Of a DNA stretch of 64,000 bases, positions 54,895-64,000 are shown in pieces. Both the position numbers and the translations under genes were made by a program. Source of the stretch: Undaria pinnatifida (lineage: Eukaryota; Sar; Phaeophyceae; Laminariales; Alariaceae); assembly GCA_012845835.1 (NCBI GenBank), contig JABAKD010000004.1, positions 7,882,409 to 7,946,408 of the forward strand, in the 5' to 3' direction. The notes below the pieces were generated by a model. That model was given only the letters and a program-made list of their open reading frames with translations, had not been told where the DNA came from and made no database searches. Position 1 is the stretch's first letter. Every line of letters starts with the position of its first letter.

Positions 54895-56510
54895 AGAACG
54901 CATGGTACAGCAGTGGCACGTTCACAAAGACGTACTTGGACAGGAAGACCTCGACTCACAAGAAAGAGCAGAACGTCTGTACAAGCTAGCCAACACTTGC
55001 ACAGCCATGATCCGAGAAAAACAAGGAGTCGTGGGAGACGTAGCTCGACTGATAGGAGGATCCTTGGTAGCACCACCGATAGACCTCGTACACATACAGC
55101 TGTACTCCTGAGATCTAAAGAGCGTCGGAGCAGTGGACGAGTTGGTCATGATAGTCTGCGGTGAACGCAGTAGCGTCCGGAGCGGATGTCGAGCGCGTGT
55201 TACAGTGCGGAAACCACAGCAGTGTCACCGAGCACTTGCCGGCTATTTGGAAAAACATCGGCGAAGACGTCGGGCGCCAAAAATGCACAGTGATAGGGAC
55301 ATCAGCTGCGCACAAAATGTGATGTTTTACCTAGCTCAAAATTCCCCACCTAAAGTATAAATACCGACACTTACCATTATAGTGGACGACCAATAGGACA
55401 CCTCCCAATAAAATCTCACCCATATAATATATTACGAGTACCAACAACGCAGCTTGCAAAGATGACTATTGACCTGAAATTCGTCGAACTCACGGCTGAC
55501 GTCCTTGAAAATTAGTTATAAAATGCCTAATATCAGAGTCTCTCCGCTGGCGGCGGTCGTGACACACAAGATTCGGATAATCAATGATCTGTCCAGAGCC
55601 GAGATAAAATTGGGGTCCACACGGAGACACTGAGCCTGATACCGTCCTCCAATGCCTATGACCCAAAGCGCTGCCCAAGTTTCTGGACGAACTCGTGATC
55701 TTGAGAAAGGAATTGCCAGAATAGAGGATATTGATGAGCAATACCGATGTGTCAGACGCTTTTTGGAATGTGCGAGTAGACCCGGATAACGTCCACAATT
55801 TGCTACACCGTAGGAGACCTTGATTTTCATTTGACTTTCGAGCGGTCGGGATCGCCGGGGGTCTGGGGTGTTATGTCGGCGGCGGCCGCACGCGCGCACT
55901 GCAACACCACGATCGATTCAGCTCAGTTGTTAGACGAAGGAACATATATGATGACTCACGTAAAAGTGGTGTAGTGTTGGGAAGGCGGAAACCCAACACC
56001 AATACCAGGGGACGCAAAGTCAGAACTCACAGTGTGGGGGGAAGTTCGACCCATTCTTTACAGCCGTGTACGTAAACGACTATATACAAGTCAGGGTATA
56101 TCACTCTGACGACGACACTACAGCAAAAAATGCGTCAGCCTCTGTAGGTTCTGATCACGTGCGTTTGTTCGGCCCGGGGGTGGTGAGAGTAACGCCCATT
56201 CTAGCACTCAAAAAACGCGCGGACTGGGACACCACGATTGACGCGCTAGGCTTCACTATCAGCTACCACACCATGAGAATGTCGGTTCCGGCCGAAAATA
56301 TTTAAGCGATACAGATATTGCTGTTCGACCAATGGCCCCAAAGTGGGAGGGAAGCGACGGCGAGGGATGTACATAGCATGGCCGGCAAGTTGTGGAACCT
56401 CACGTACGTAGTACGAGCTGGTAGGTATTTCGTGTGGAGGTTGCTGCGGCTGACCGGGATGCACAACTCAAGAGGTAACAAAAGAACAGAATCGTGCGGT
56501 AGGACTCGGT
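54895..56510 (+). pseudogene. DIRS-type reverse transcriptase, decayed (copy B)
   Basis: The N-terminal extension is open from 54895 (RMVQQWHVHKD...AMIREKQGVVGDVARLIGG), in common with copy A. After the MITE insertion the RT core follows: THKIRIINDL (55563-55592), DAFWNVRVDPD near 55755-55790, FDFERSGSPG-like near 55830, then YVND at 56069-56080, where the first catalytic aspartate of YxDD is Asn. The thumb MAGKLWNLTYVVRAGRYFVW lies at 56377-56440. Stops and shifts occur throughout. Confidence 0.8.
55315..55525 (-). mobile_element. MITE-like insertion inside DIRS copy B
   Basis: Copy A goes straight from gcgcaccacatcc to agtctctccgctag, whereas copy B has ~200 extra bases here. 55330-55507 is the reverse complement of the repeat at 29921-30106. 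aaaatg flanks both sides (55316 and 55520), a possible target-site duplication. Confidence 0.75.
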
Positions 56511-56514
56511 AGAG

Positions 56515-57115
56515 AGGTTCACGCTGACCTGCTCTTCTGGAAGTGGGCTACCAATCATGAACTACTACACCAAGGTGAGGCTTTTAGAGTTCCCTCTTAC
56601 ACGGCGATAGAGCCCCCGCAAAACGGCACTACTCTGACGCCAGTTTCGAGGCGCAGTGGACTGTTTTTCGTCGAGAGGAAGGGATTTTGGAGATACGACG
56701 TGCCAAAAGAAATGACTGCAGATCTAAAGGGAAAAGCCGATCGACGAGAGACCTGTAGTATCACGATCAACCTGTTAGAGCTATTGGACATGGTTGTGAC
56801 CACGTGGGTCATGCTTGAACTTGTAGGAGACAAGGCGGACGCAAAGGGGAATCCGATTCTATTTCGCGGTGACAACATGGCAGCAGTACCTTGCATCTCT
56901 CGATGCGGGCGGGCGAGGGACAATTGAGCATGCTTGCTCATGAGAACGCTCGGGCGTCTCGAAATCAAGGGCGGCTGGAACCATACTGTAAAACACATTC
57001 CCGGCGTACGGAACACACAATTAGCTTATGGTATTTCCCGTTGGACTCGTGTGATCCTGGCGAACAAGATCAGAGAGCTCATTGGTCAACTCTGACGACT
57101 GGTCGGATCAAAACA
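56515..57115 (+). pseudogene. RNase H domain of DIRS copy B
   Basis: Open 75-codon stretch from 56700: ITINLLELLDMVVTTWVMLE, then LFRGDNMAAVPCISRCGRAR with the putative catalytic Asp. The HIPGVxN ending follows in another frame (aaacacattcccggcgtacg, 56991 on). It aligns with copy A at 3225-3540. Confidence 0.7.
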
Positions 57116-57309
57116 TTGGAACGAGGGGTAAGGTACTACAGGTACAAAGGAAATTCTCAGCAAGAACGACGATTTCCTGTGGGAAACAATAAGCGGTGCC
57201 CAACCCGTCGCGTGCGTGAGGGGGTATGTCCCTCGACCAACATATGGCATGCACTTCATTGTGCCCACTGTTTGCTTCTATTGTGTCTACTGTTCGTACA
57301 CCCCCCTGC

Positions 57310-58345
57310 AGGAACAGGGTACTACAAGGGAGGACACGAGGACGAGGTAGCGCTATTCGTTGAAACGCTCGCGCCCCGTTCAGTCGAGAAGAGTACACAT
57401 AGGCACTATCTAGCGAAGTAGAACACCTGGGTACAACAGAGACAAGAGCAGGGAAAAGGACCGTGGTTGCACACGCTTGCGGCCCCCTCGGGGAGTGTTG
57501 TCTGATCTGCTCCGGTTTGCGGCGTCTCGCTGTTTTCGTGCATTATAGTCGGCAGTCTACTCTTAGAGGATACATAGCCGCTATAAATTTACTCCGCAAA
57601 ATGTTCGCAGGGTGGGAGTTGTCGATGTCGCATTGCATGAGAGCAGTTGCAGGAAAGGAGGTAGACTGGGTGCATGGCATGTAAGAAAAAAAAGCACAGG
57701 TTAGATTACCGCGGTCGTGGTCAATGTTATAACAAGACGAAAGGCACTCGTAAGTATGGAAGGCGGCCGGCGTGTCATGTTGTTGGGACTCGCGGCGTCA
57801 TATTTTTTTCTGTACACATCGTCAGAGCGGTGGGCATACGCGGATGGAACAGTTCCCCCAGAGTTTCGTTTGGGGCGAGAGTGCCTAAAGTTTTCCCGCG
57901 GAAGAGTACAGGTTGAGCTCGGGAACAGATCGACCGCCACGGCAGTGCAGGTCAGATTTGTGGCGTTAAAGTGCGGTCAAAACAGAGCAGGGTGCACGAT
58001 TACGCGTACGCGGTTGTCGAACGAGAGGGGGACGGAGGTTGTGTCGATGGGGGCCGTCGAAGTTCTGCTATAACTGCTCGACGTCCATCCCCAGCTGACA
58101 GGCGGGGCGCCGCTGACAATCCGGGTCACGTCGCGCGCTTGAAAAGTTTCCTCTAGGACGGAATCGGTGACCGCGTTGCCGTTGATGGTGGGATTCAGCG
58201 GTAGACACCCGATCCATGCAGTTTGCGCTAGACCCGTGAAGAACCGGGGGGGGCACCTAGTTGGCGGCGCAAGGTGTTTCAGAGTTGCAAATGCAACGCG
58301 CAGGGATATAGAAGTCTAGGGCTCCAATGGCATACGTAAGGGAAG
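57310..58345 (+). pseudogene. Tyrosine recombinase of DIRS copy B
   Basis: DEVALFVETLAPRSVEKSTH (57340-57400), then SRQSTLRGYIAAINLLRKMF (57548-57610) and SSERWAYADGTVPPEFRLGR (57820-57880) form the SAM-like and first catalytic parts. The HxxR box reads D-P-stop-R (TGA at 58237-58239), so the His is lost as well. The nucleophile is kept in AYVREAGEG (TAC at 58333-58335). A stop at 58071 also breaks it. Confidence 0.75.
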
Positions 58346-58671
58346 CAGGGGAAGGGGTTGAAGTGGTCTCTGCAGCCCTCGCACACAGTATTTTTAGAAG
58401 CACGGTTAGTTCAGGCCGCCTTATGGCGTGATAGTTGGATAACCCCGCAGAAAAAGGGAGCGGCGCTATCCGAGTCCGGGTTGGCCTGATTCATAAAACT
58501 TTGGAGGGCCGTCATAAGAGGTAGGTGGGGAGCTTGAGATGCCAGAGCGTCACGCGGCCGGGGGTCGCTTGTGACATACTTGTATTTTATTGTTATTTTG
58601 CGCAACAGGGAACCTCTACAGAGTGTACGTGACAAATTAATCCAGAATTCTCGAGCCGTACATAGCAAAAT

Positions 58672-58913
58672 GTTACTTTACGTGGGAAGGTGGAGTTTGT
58701 GGAGGCATGGAAGGGCTTCTGATTTGCCAGGTGAGTTCTTGTCGATCATCTCGAGACGAAAAACTAGAAGAATAGCCAGACAACAGCGACTGTGAAGAGC
58801 TGTCCCGCTTGCGAGGGACGGCCGCATGGGGCACGGAGGATCGAGGGCACGTAGCCCCGTAGGATTGAAAGGAGTTAAGCAGCGTGCCCGTTAGAATCGA
58901 TCGACTTCGCCGC
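58672..58913 (+). repeat. Right terminal direct repeat of DIRS copy B
   Basis: Counterpart of 51434-51652 in the same orientation. The sequence preceding it (58400-58671) is shared with copy A, which stops just where this repeat begins. I could not find the second pair of split repeats (B1/B2) expected for a complete PAT/Ngaro element. Confidence 0.7.
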
Positions 58914-59519
58914 CCGCCCGCCCTGTCGCTCAAGAGGGGGGTTTCAATTGCTAGTGTCGAGAGGCTCCCGTTGGTAGATGGTTAGTCTTCTCGTGCTTGA
59001 ATTCGCATTTTGCTATTTCATCCATAGAAATTCATCGTTTTTTTCCTATAGGAAAGCTCGTTTTCTGACCGTATTCTTGTAGATTATCTTCTTTCGGTAT
59101 GTGTACCTGAGAATAAAATATGCCGAATGCAGTGGTGCACCTAGACACATAAACCGCCCCTGTGAATTAGAAGAAGAGCTGTTGTTGTGCCATTTACCCC
59201 AAACCGAAGAAAATTGTGGGTTCGATGACAGTCACTGTGACTCGATAACCATATTATTGGTCAAAACCGCAACCAAAGACTGAGAAAAAACGGTGCCACC
59301 ATCCCTCGTTGTCGATCTCACGCAGTGATTATTTTCCAGCGCTGCGTCGTTGCCAACCAACGCCAACCCCGATACACATACAATGTTATACAGCGTCGAT
59401 GTTAACCGAGGCCAACTGTTTAATACCGAAGTATATGGAAGGCTTGAGAGGGCGGGTGTTTTCAAGTTAACGTTAAGGTTAGTTAGCTTGTTTAACTTCA
59501 ACAACAACCTAAATTACAA
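58914..59519. other. No gene seen
   Basis: AT-richer spacer between DIRS copy B and the next inverted-repeat element. A 60-codon open frame at 59101 has no recognisable family. Confidence 0.3.
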
Positions 59520-60685
59520 AATTAAAAATACACTCCAGCTGTGAGATCGAAGATTTTGTCGAAACCCATATTTGCAAGCTGTGAGTCATACCCCGATCGC
59601 GCGCATTACGGGGTGCGTGTCCTCATCAAGGATTTAGGTCGGCGACTCCCCTTGGAACTACAGCAGTGTAGCTTGTACCAGGGTCAGCGGGGTGATATTA
59701 GTTAGTATCTGTGCGCGGAAACTATAAAAAGCCGTTTTTGAGGGGACAAAATCTGACAGCTGTGGAAGGAAAAGCACCAGTTTATCAAGTGTATCCTGTA
59801 TGTCGTATAACCGGTGAGGGGAGGTCGGAGTTTGAAAGGGCGTGGGCGCTGGGTTTGAACAAGAGGGAGCGGGGGGGGGGGGGCGAGGGGGAAAACGGGC
59901 AGGGCAACTCAATCTCGCGCGGAAATTTGAAATCCCTTAATTAAGGGGACAAATCTGATTGTTGTGAAAGGAATGCATCAGTTTATCGTGAATATCCTGT
60001 AACTCGTACAGCCAGTGAGGAGAAGGCGGAGTGTTCAAAGGGGTTGAAGGGGTGGGTTTGGAGAAGGGGATTTCCAACAGCTTAAGACTGATTCAACGAT
60101 ACCCCCCCCCCCCCAAACTAGCGATTTTCTTTAACAAACGTTTCATGGCTGCTCGACAACAGAAAGGATGCGACGAAACCAATATCTTCATTAATTTTCT
60201 TGTTTGCAAAGGTCTATCGAACGATGACGTCGGGGCACCTGGCAAGGAGCGCCGTATCTTAGGAGATACGGCCGGCTGTTGGTTTCAAAACCGGCGATTT
60301 CGTTGAAGAAACGTTTGGGGGGCTACCGTAGAACGACTCTTCATTATGTCGCATAGATGGAGGGGTTTGCTCTATGCGTGTTATATAGGACTTACAGGAC
60401 ACACTCGGTGAACTGATGCTTTTCCTTCCACACACAGCTGTCAGATTTTGTCCCCCTCAAAAACGTTTTGTTTTCAGTTTCCGCGCACAAGCAAACTAAT
60501 ATCACCCTGTTGACCCTGGTACAAGCTACACTGTGTAGTTCCAAGGGGGGTAGCCCATCTATATCTTTAATGAGGACACGCACCAAGTAATACGCGCTAT
60601 CGGAGTATCACACACAGCTTGCGAAGACGATTTTTTCGATAAGATCTTCGATCTCACAGCTGAAGTGGTATTTTTATTTTTTCAG
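59520..60685. mobile_element. TIR element: two CAGCTGTGAG ends facing outward, LINE fragment inside
   Basis: The left end (59520 on, ctccagctgtgagatcgaag) and the right end (gatctcacagctgaagtgg, ending near 60680) are reverse complements over at least ~270 bp, including the ggcgactccccttgg / aaggggggtagccc and tgacagctgtggaagg blocks. The centre (60084-60345) is a piece of the LINE RT region at 39976-40235. It is the only copy in the window with both ends, so the CAGCTGTGAG family is probably a non-autonomous inverted-repeat transposon and the others are single ends. Confidence 0.7.
60084..60345 (-). pseudogene. LINE RT fragment captured in the TIR element
   Basis: gactgattcaacgatacccc through ctaccgtagaacgactc matches 39976-40235 in the same strand sense. 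That is the segment between the LDVQNAYDTAW block and the FADD block. It is far too short to function. Confidence 0.65.
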
Positions 60686-60743
60686 TATACCCCGTGGTCA
60701 CATACAGCTTGCAAAAATACGTACGGCAAGCCGCAGATACATC

Positions 60744-61457
<714 letters not shown>

Positions 61458-61719
61458 TCTACCCATTTTGGTGGTGCGGTAAGCCAATTCACCAGGAAAA
61501 TAGTGGTACTTGTATAGTCTAGTATATCTGCGCAACATTTCACCGATTAAGTAATTACAACCCTGGACAGGCGAACGGCTTAGGCCACAAGAACTCGCTG
61601 ATCACTTGCAACGCCCGCACTGAGCACAACTTTGAAATTTCGGTTCCTATGTCGGAGTTTTCATTTTGCCGCCTCCTCTCCTAAGGCAGTGCGCGCCCGC
61701 ACTTCAAGTTGTTTTTTGT

Positions 61720-62236
61720 TAGCTGCATCGTATTACGACGCGCTTGCCCAGACAGATTCCGAGAGCGTTGAGGTGATAGTGCGCAAACGGAGGATTTTGT
61801 TTGCGGGATTCGTGGCACGCATGGGGGAGGAGCGTCTGCCACAGAGGGTGATGTTTGGGGAGTTTGTTGGGGGTAAAGGCTACTCAGGGGGGCAAGAGAA
61901 AGACTGGATGGATCATCTGAAGGAGGATATGTCGGTTTTTGGAATGAAATTCGAAGGATGGCGAAAGGCTGCTCAGAAGGCTGGCAGATGGTTTCGAAGA
62001 GTAGAGGAGGGAGCCGAGTTGTTCATGCGGAATTGGCATGAAACGGAGAGACGCAAAGCTGCAGAGCGACGCGCAAAGGCTGCGGCAGCGTCATCCACCG
62101 TTGGCATCTCTAAGCGGCCGGGGGGAGGGGGAAGGGGGGGGGGGCGGGGAGGGGAGTGGGGGAGGGGGGGAGGGGGGAGGGGGAAAGGGAGGAATGGGGG
62201 AGGGGCGGAAGGGGGAGCGTCATGCCCAAGAGACTG
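61720..62236 (+). pseudogene. C-terminal part of a LINE ORF2
   Basis: The frame reads SYYDALAQTDSESVEVIVRK, then RRILFAGFVARMGEERLPQR and VMFGEFVGGKGYSGGQEKDW. W...L..D...FG and RWFRRVEEGAELFMRNWHE follow. This matches the pattern I know from the C-terminal tail after the RT domain of LINE ORF2 proteins (RKRRLLFAG..ARQ..RLP.R..FG). RT itself is absent, so the copy is 5'-truncated. The end is a Gly/Arg tail from the G-rich tract at 62118-62212. The 3' UTR at 62237-62960 with an AAC tail follows. Confidence 0.6.
62118..62212 (+). repeat. G-rich tract (GGGGGAGG type)
   Basis: More than ten G-runs of three or more bases within 95 bp, with quadruplex-forming potential on the + strand. Confidence 0.85.
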
Positions 62237-62412
62237 AAGTCTGGGTTTGGCCATCATCGTATTGAAAGTTGTGGGCTTTCTAATGGCCATCACAAGATGG
62301 CATAAGACCGCCCTGATTTCTTCGCCATGTTGCGTTCTTTCCCAGGTGCCATTGATGATGGACGTGATACCCTCTGTTAGTCCAATGCCATTCTTAGCCA
62401 GTTCCTAGGGTC

Positions 62413-62625
62413 TACTAGTATGACATTTTTCTTTCTTTTCTTTTTTTATTTCTTTTTTTTTCTTTTTTTCTCTTCTTCTTTCCTTGCTTTCCTGTCTTGT
62501 CTTTTCTTGCTTTTCTTGTCTTTTTCTTATCTTTGCTTGCCTTTTTCGTCTTGTTTCGTTTTTTTCTTTTCTTTTCTTTCCTTTCCTTTAGCTTTTTTTC
62601 TTTTCTTTGTTTCTTTTTCTCCAAT
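62413..62625 (+). repeat. Polypyrimidine tract (CTTTT type)
   Basis: Nearly pure T/C for ~200 bp inside the LINE 3' UTR. Followed by tatgcctgtcgt, as the polypyrimidine tract in the left arm at ~25700 is followed by tgtgcctgtcgt. Confidence 0.85.
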
Positions 62626-62639
62626 TGACTTATGCCTGT

Positions 62640-62960
62640 CGTGCGTATGCGTAGTGATAGATACTACGTGTAATATATACGTGGTAGTCTTCCTTGGGTG
62701 GCAATCGGAATATTTGGTTTCTCCAGGCGTGAGTAGTGAGACGTATGTACCGGCCTGGACCTGGCACATCGTAGACTGACTCCCGATTTCACTTTTATAT
62801 GTTTCTGGTGGAGGCATGAATTGCGTCAGCTGTGATATATGCGTGTACCACCTTGGGTTGTGTGTTTTTCCCTGGGGTATTCCTCAGCTCCAGAGTGACT
62901 GGAGCCTGTCCTGTGACCACGGACTTGATTATGCGAGTTAATGTGAGAACAACAACAACA
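62640..62960 (+). mobile_element. LINE 3' UTR with short (AAC)4 tail
   Basis: Continues from the ORF2 fragment at 61720-62236 and ends gagaacaacaacaacata. It shares its last ~170 bp with 60744-60907 and its earlier part with 21040-21190 (minus). It therefore defines the 3' end of one LINE family with an AAC tail. Confidence 0.7.
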
Positions 62961-63572
62961 TATGAAACCCATAGTCTACATACTGTTATTTACAAACGTG
63001 AGGTTCCTTGTATTTCGCCGTTTTCCCAAATTTCGGGTACCTTTAAATGGGCTATGGGCTTACTCTGTATTCTGTACTATGCCAGGAGTGCGAGTGACCG
63101 CAATTTGATACGGAGCCAGGGTGGGGGGCTAACCTCGACGACGTGGTTCGAAATCGGAACAAACAGATATCATACCCAAACTACAATGAGCGCCGCAGTG
63201 GTGTCGCAACCACGGGGACTGAATGATGCGCCAGCTAGCGCCAGAACGCGAACACAATACAAGCATTTGAGATAAATTGACACACTCGACGATATAGACT
63301 ATAGTATGGAAATACGTGGAAGTTTGCTTGGCTCATCACCAAGCGTTATTTTTTCCCATCCACCGAAGGATAATGAAATGCAAAGGAAAACCCCGCACTG
63401 CCAGGTACTAGGAATGCGCTCTTCAGAGGCTCAGTCAGGTTGATTGAGATGGTTGAAAAATGACGGGAAATTGGGTGTAAGAAACGTAGCTCAATCACAG
63501 CAAGAAGGTAAAGATAACGAACAGTCTAGACTATGTAAGAAACAACAGCAGTTACTGGGACGCATATAATGC
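62961..63572. other. No gene seen
   Basis: 63275-63375 resembles 21199-21280 (atacgtggaagt...ccatccgccggaggata), so part of it is a dispersed repeat that also neighbours the other LINE copy. Confidence 0.35.
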
Positions 63573-63882
63573 CGGTCGCCCCGGTGGCGTATCAGGTTAT
63601 CCTCGAGCCTGGTATAGGTCAGTTTCGTGAGTTCGAGCCCCGCGGAGTGCATACTCGTATAAATTCGTTGGGACTTTTTCTTGTGGACAAATTGACTTGC
63701 GGAAAGCGCGAGAGCGTGAGTTAGCAACATTCGATGAACAATCGACGAGCAGTGGGATTGCTGAACCTATGCGCGATAAAAATTGAAGGCAAGAACCGGG
63801 GAGGAGAAGGGATGACACCTGTGACCACGGCTTGTCCAGAAGCTGGAAAGTGAAAGTGTGCTAAAAAACAAAAAAAAAATAT
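63573..63882 (+). mobile_element. tRNA-derived SINE, copy 4
   Basis: Head, A box, B box (gagttcgagccccgc) and body are as in copy 1, ending in an A-rich tail followed by a short TA run (63880-63890). It is nearly identical to copies 1 and 2, so the family was recently active. Confidence 0.85.
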
Positions 63883-64000
63883 ATATATATCCATGTCAAA
63901 AACCGAGGTCGCTCCGGACCGCGGCACGGGATGTGAAAGATATGAAACGCCGAAAGGGCGGCGAAACCTTAATCTTCCAGCACTCAGTCCATTTCCATTT

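Larger units (their letters stand above)
51434..58913 (+). mobile_element. DIRS-like tyrosine-recombinase retrotransposon, copy B
   Basis: About 7.5 kb with direct terminal repeats (51434-51652 and 58672-58913). They bracket gag-like sequence, the 93-bp array, RT, RNase H and tyrosine recombinase, all on the + strand. Direct rather than inverted termini place it with the PAT/Ngaro/TOC side of the DIRS order. A MITE is inserted between array and RT. All coding parts are broken. Confidence 0.8.

Overview
The window looks like repeat-dominated nuclear DNA from a eukaryote. I infer a stramenopile, most likely a brown alga. The basis is the combination of a membrane-anchored Lin-12/Notch-repeat (LNR) protein, tyrosine-recombinase (DIRS-type) retrotransposons, copia and gypsy elements, LINEs, tRNA-derived SINEs, many G/C homopolymer runs and a short TTAGGG-like tract. 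No single marker proves the species. There is no operon structure, no rRNA gene and no convincing functional tRNA gene.

Layout. 1-5175: a decayed DIRS-like element (copy A), entered in the middle of a ~93-bp tandem array and followed by reverse transcriptase (RT), RNase H and tyrosine recombinase (YR). 5176-18950: a long, almost gene-free field of degenerate tandem repeats with strong strand asymmetry, split by a complete-ended but internally deleted Ty1/copia element (6236-10919). 18955-24800: a mosaic of SINEs, LINE 3' ends, microsatellites and one small unidentified ORF. 24849-29010: a 4.2-kb structure with ~1.04-kb inverted arms. 29-32.3 kb: MITE-like and G/C-rich repeat units. 32367-34642: the one convincing host-type gene, a nine-repeat LNR type I membrane protein with one frameshift, followed by relics of its own 3' end. 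37.2-40.4 kb: repeat units and a LINE on the minus strand. 40.5-45.7 kb: no recognised gene. 45.7-48.2 kb: a gypsy/chromovirus remnant in which the RT-RNase H-integrase core is missing. 48.4-50.4 kb: repeat units and a LINE 3' fragment. 51.4-58.9 kb: a second, longer DIRS-like copy (copy B) with direct terminal repeats. 59.5-64 kb: a terminal-inverted-repeat element carrying a LINE fragment, a huge (CAA)n tract, a LINE C-terminus with its 3' UTR, and a SINE.

How it fits together. Almost every recognisable coding stretch is transposon-derived and broken. The two DIRS copies are the most informative pair: same order, same 93-bp array in front of RT, and a shared TGA inside the recombinase HxxR motif. 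The non-autonomous repeats interlock: a SINE sits inside a LINE 3' end, a MITE sits inside DIRS copy B, and a LINE RT fragment sits inside the inverted-repeat element. This gives a relative order of insertions. The LNR gene is the only candidate for a cellular product.
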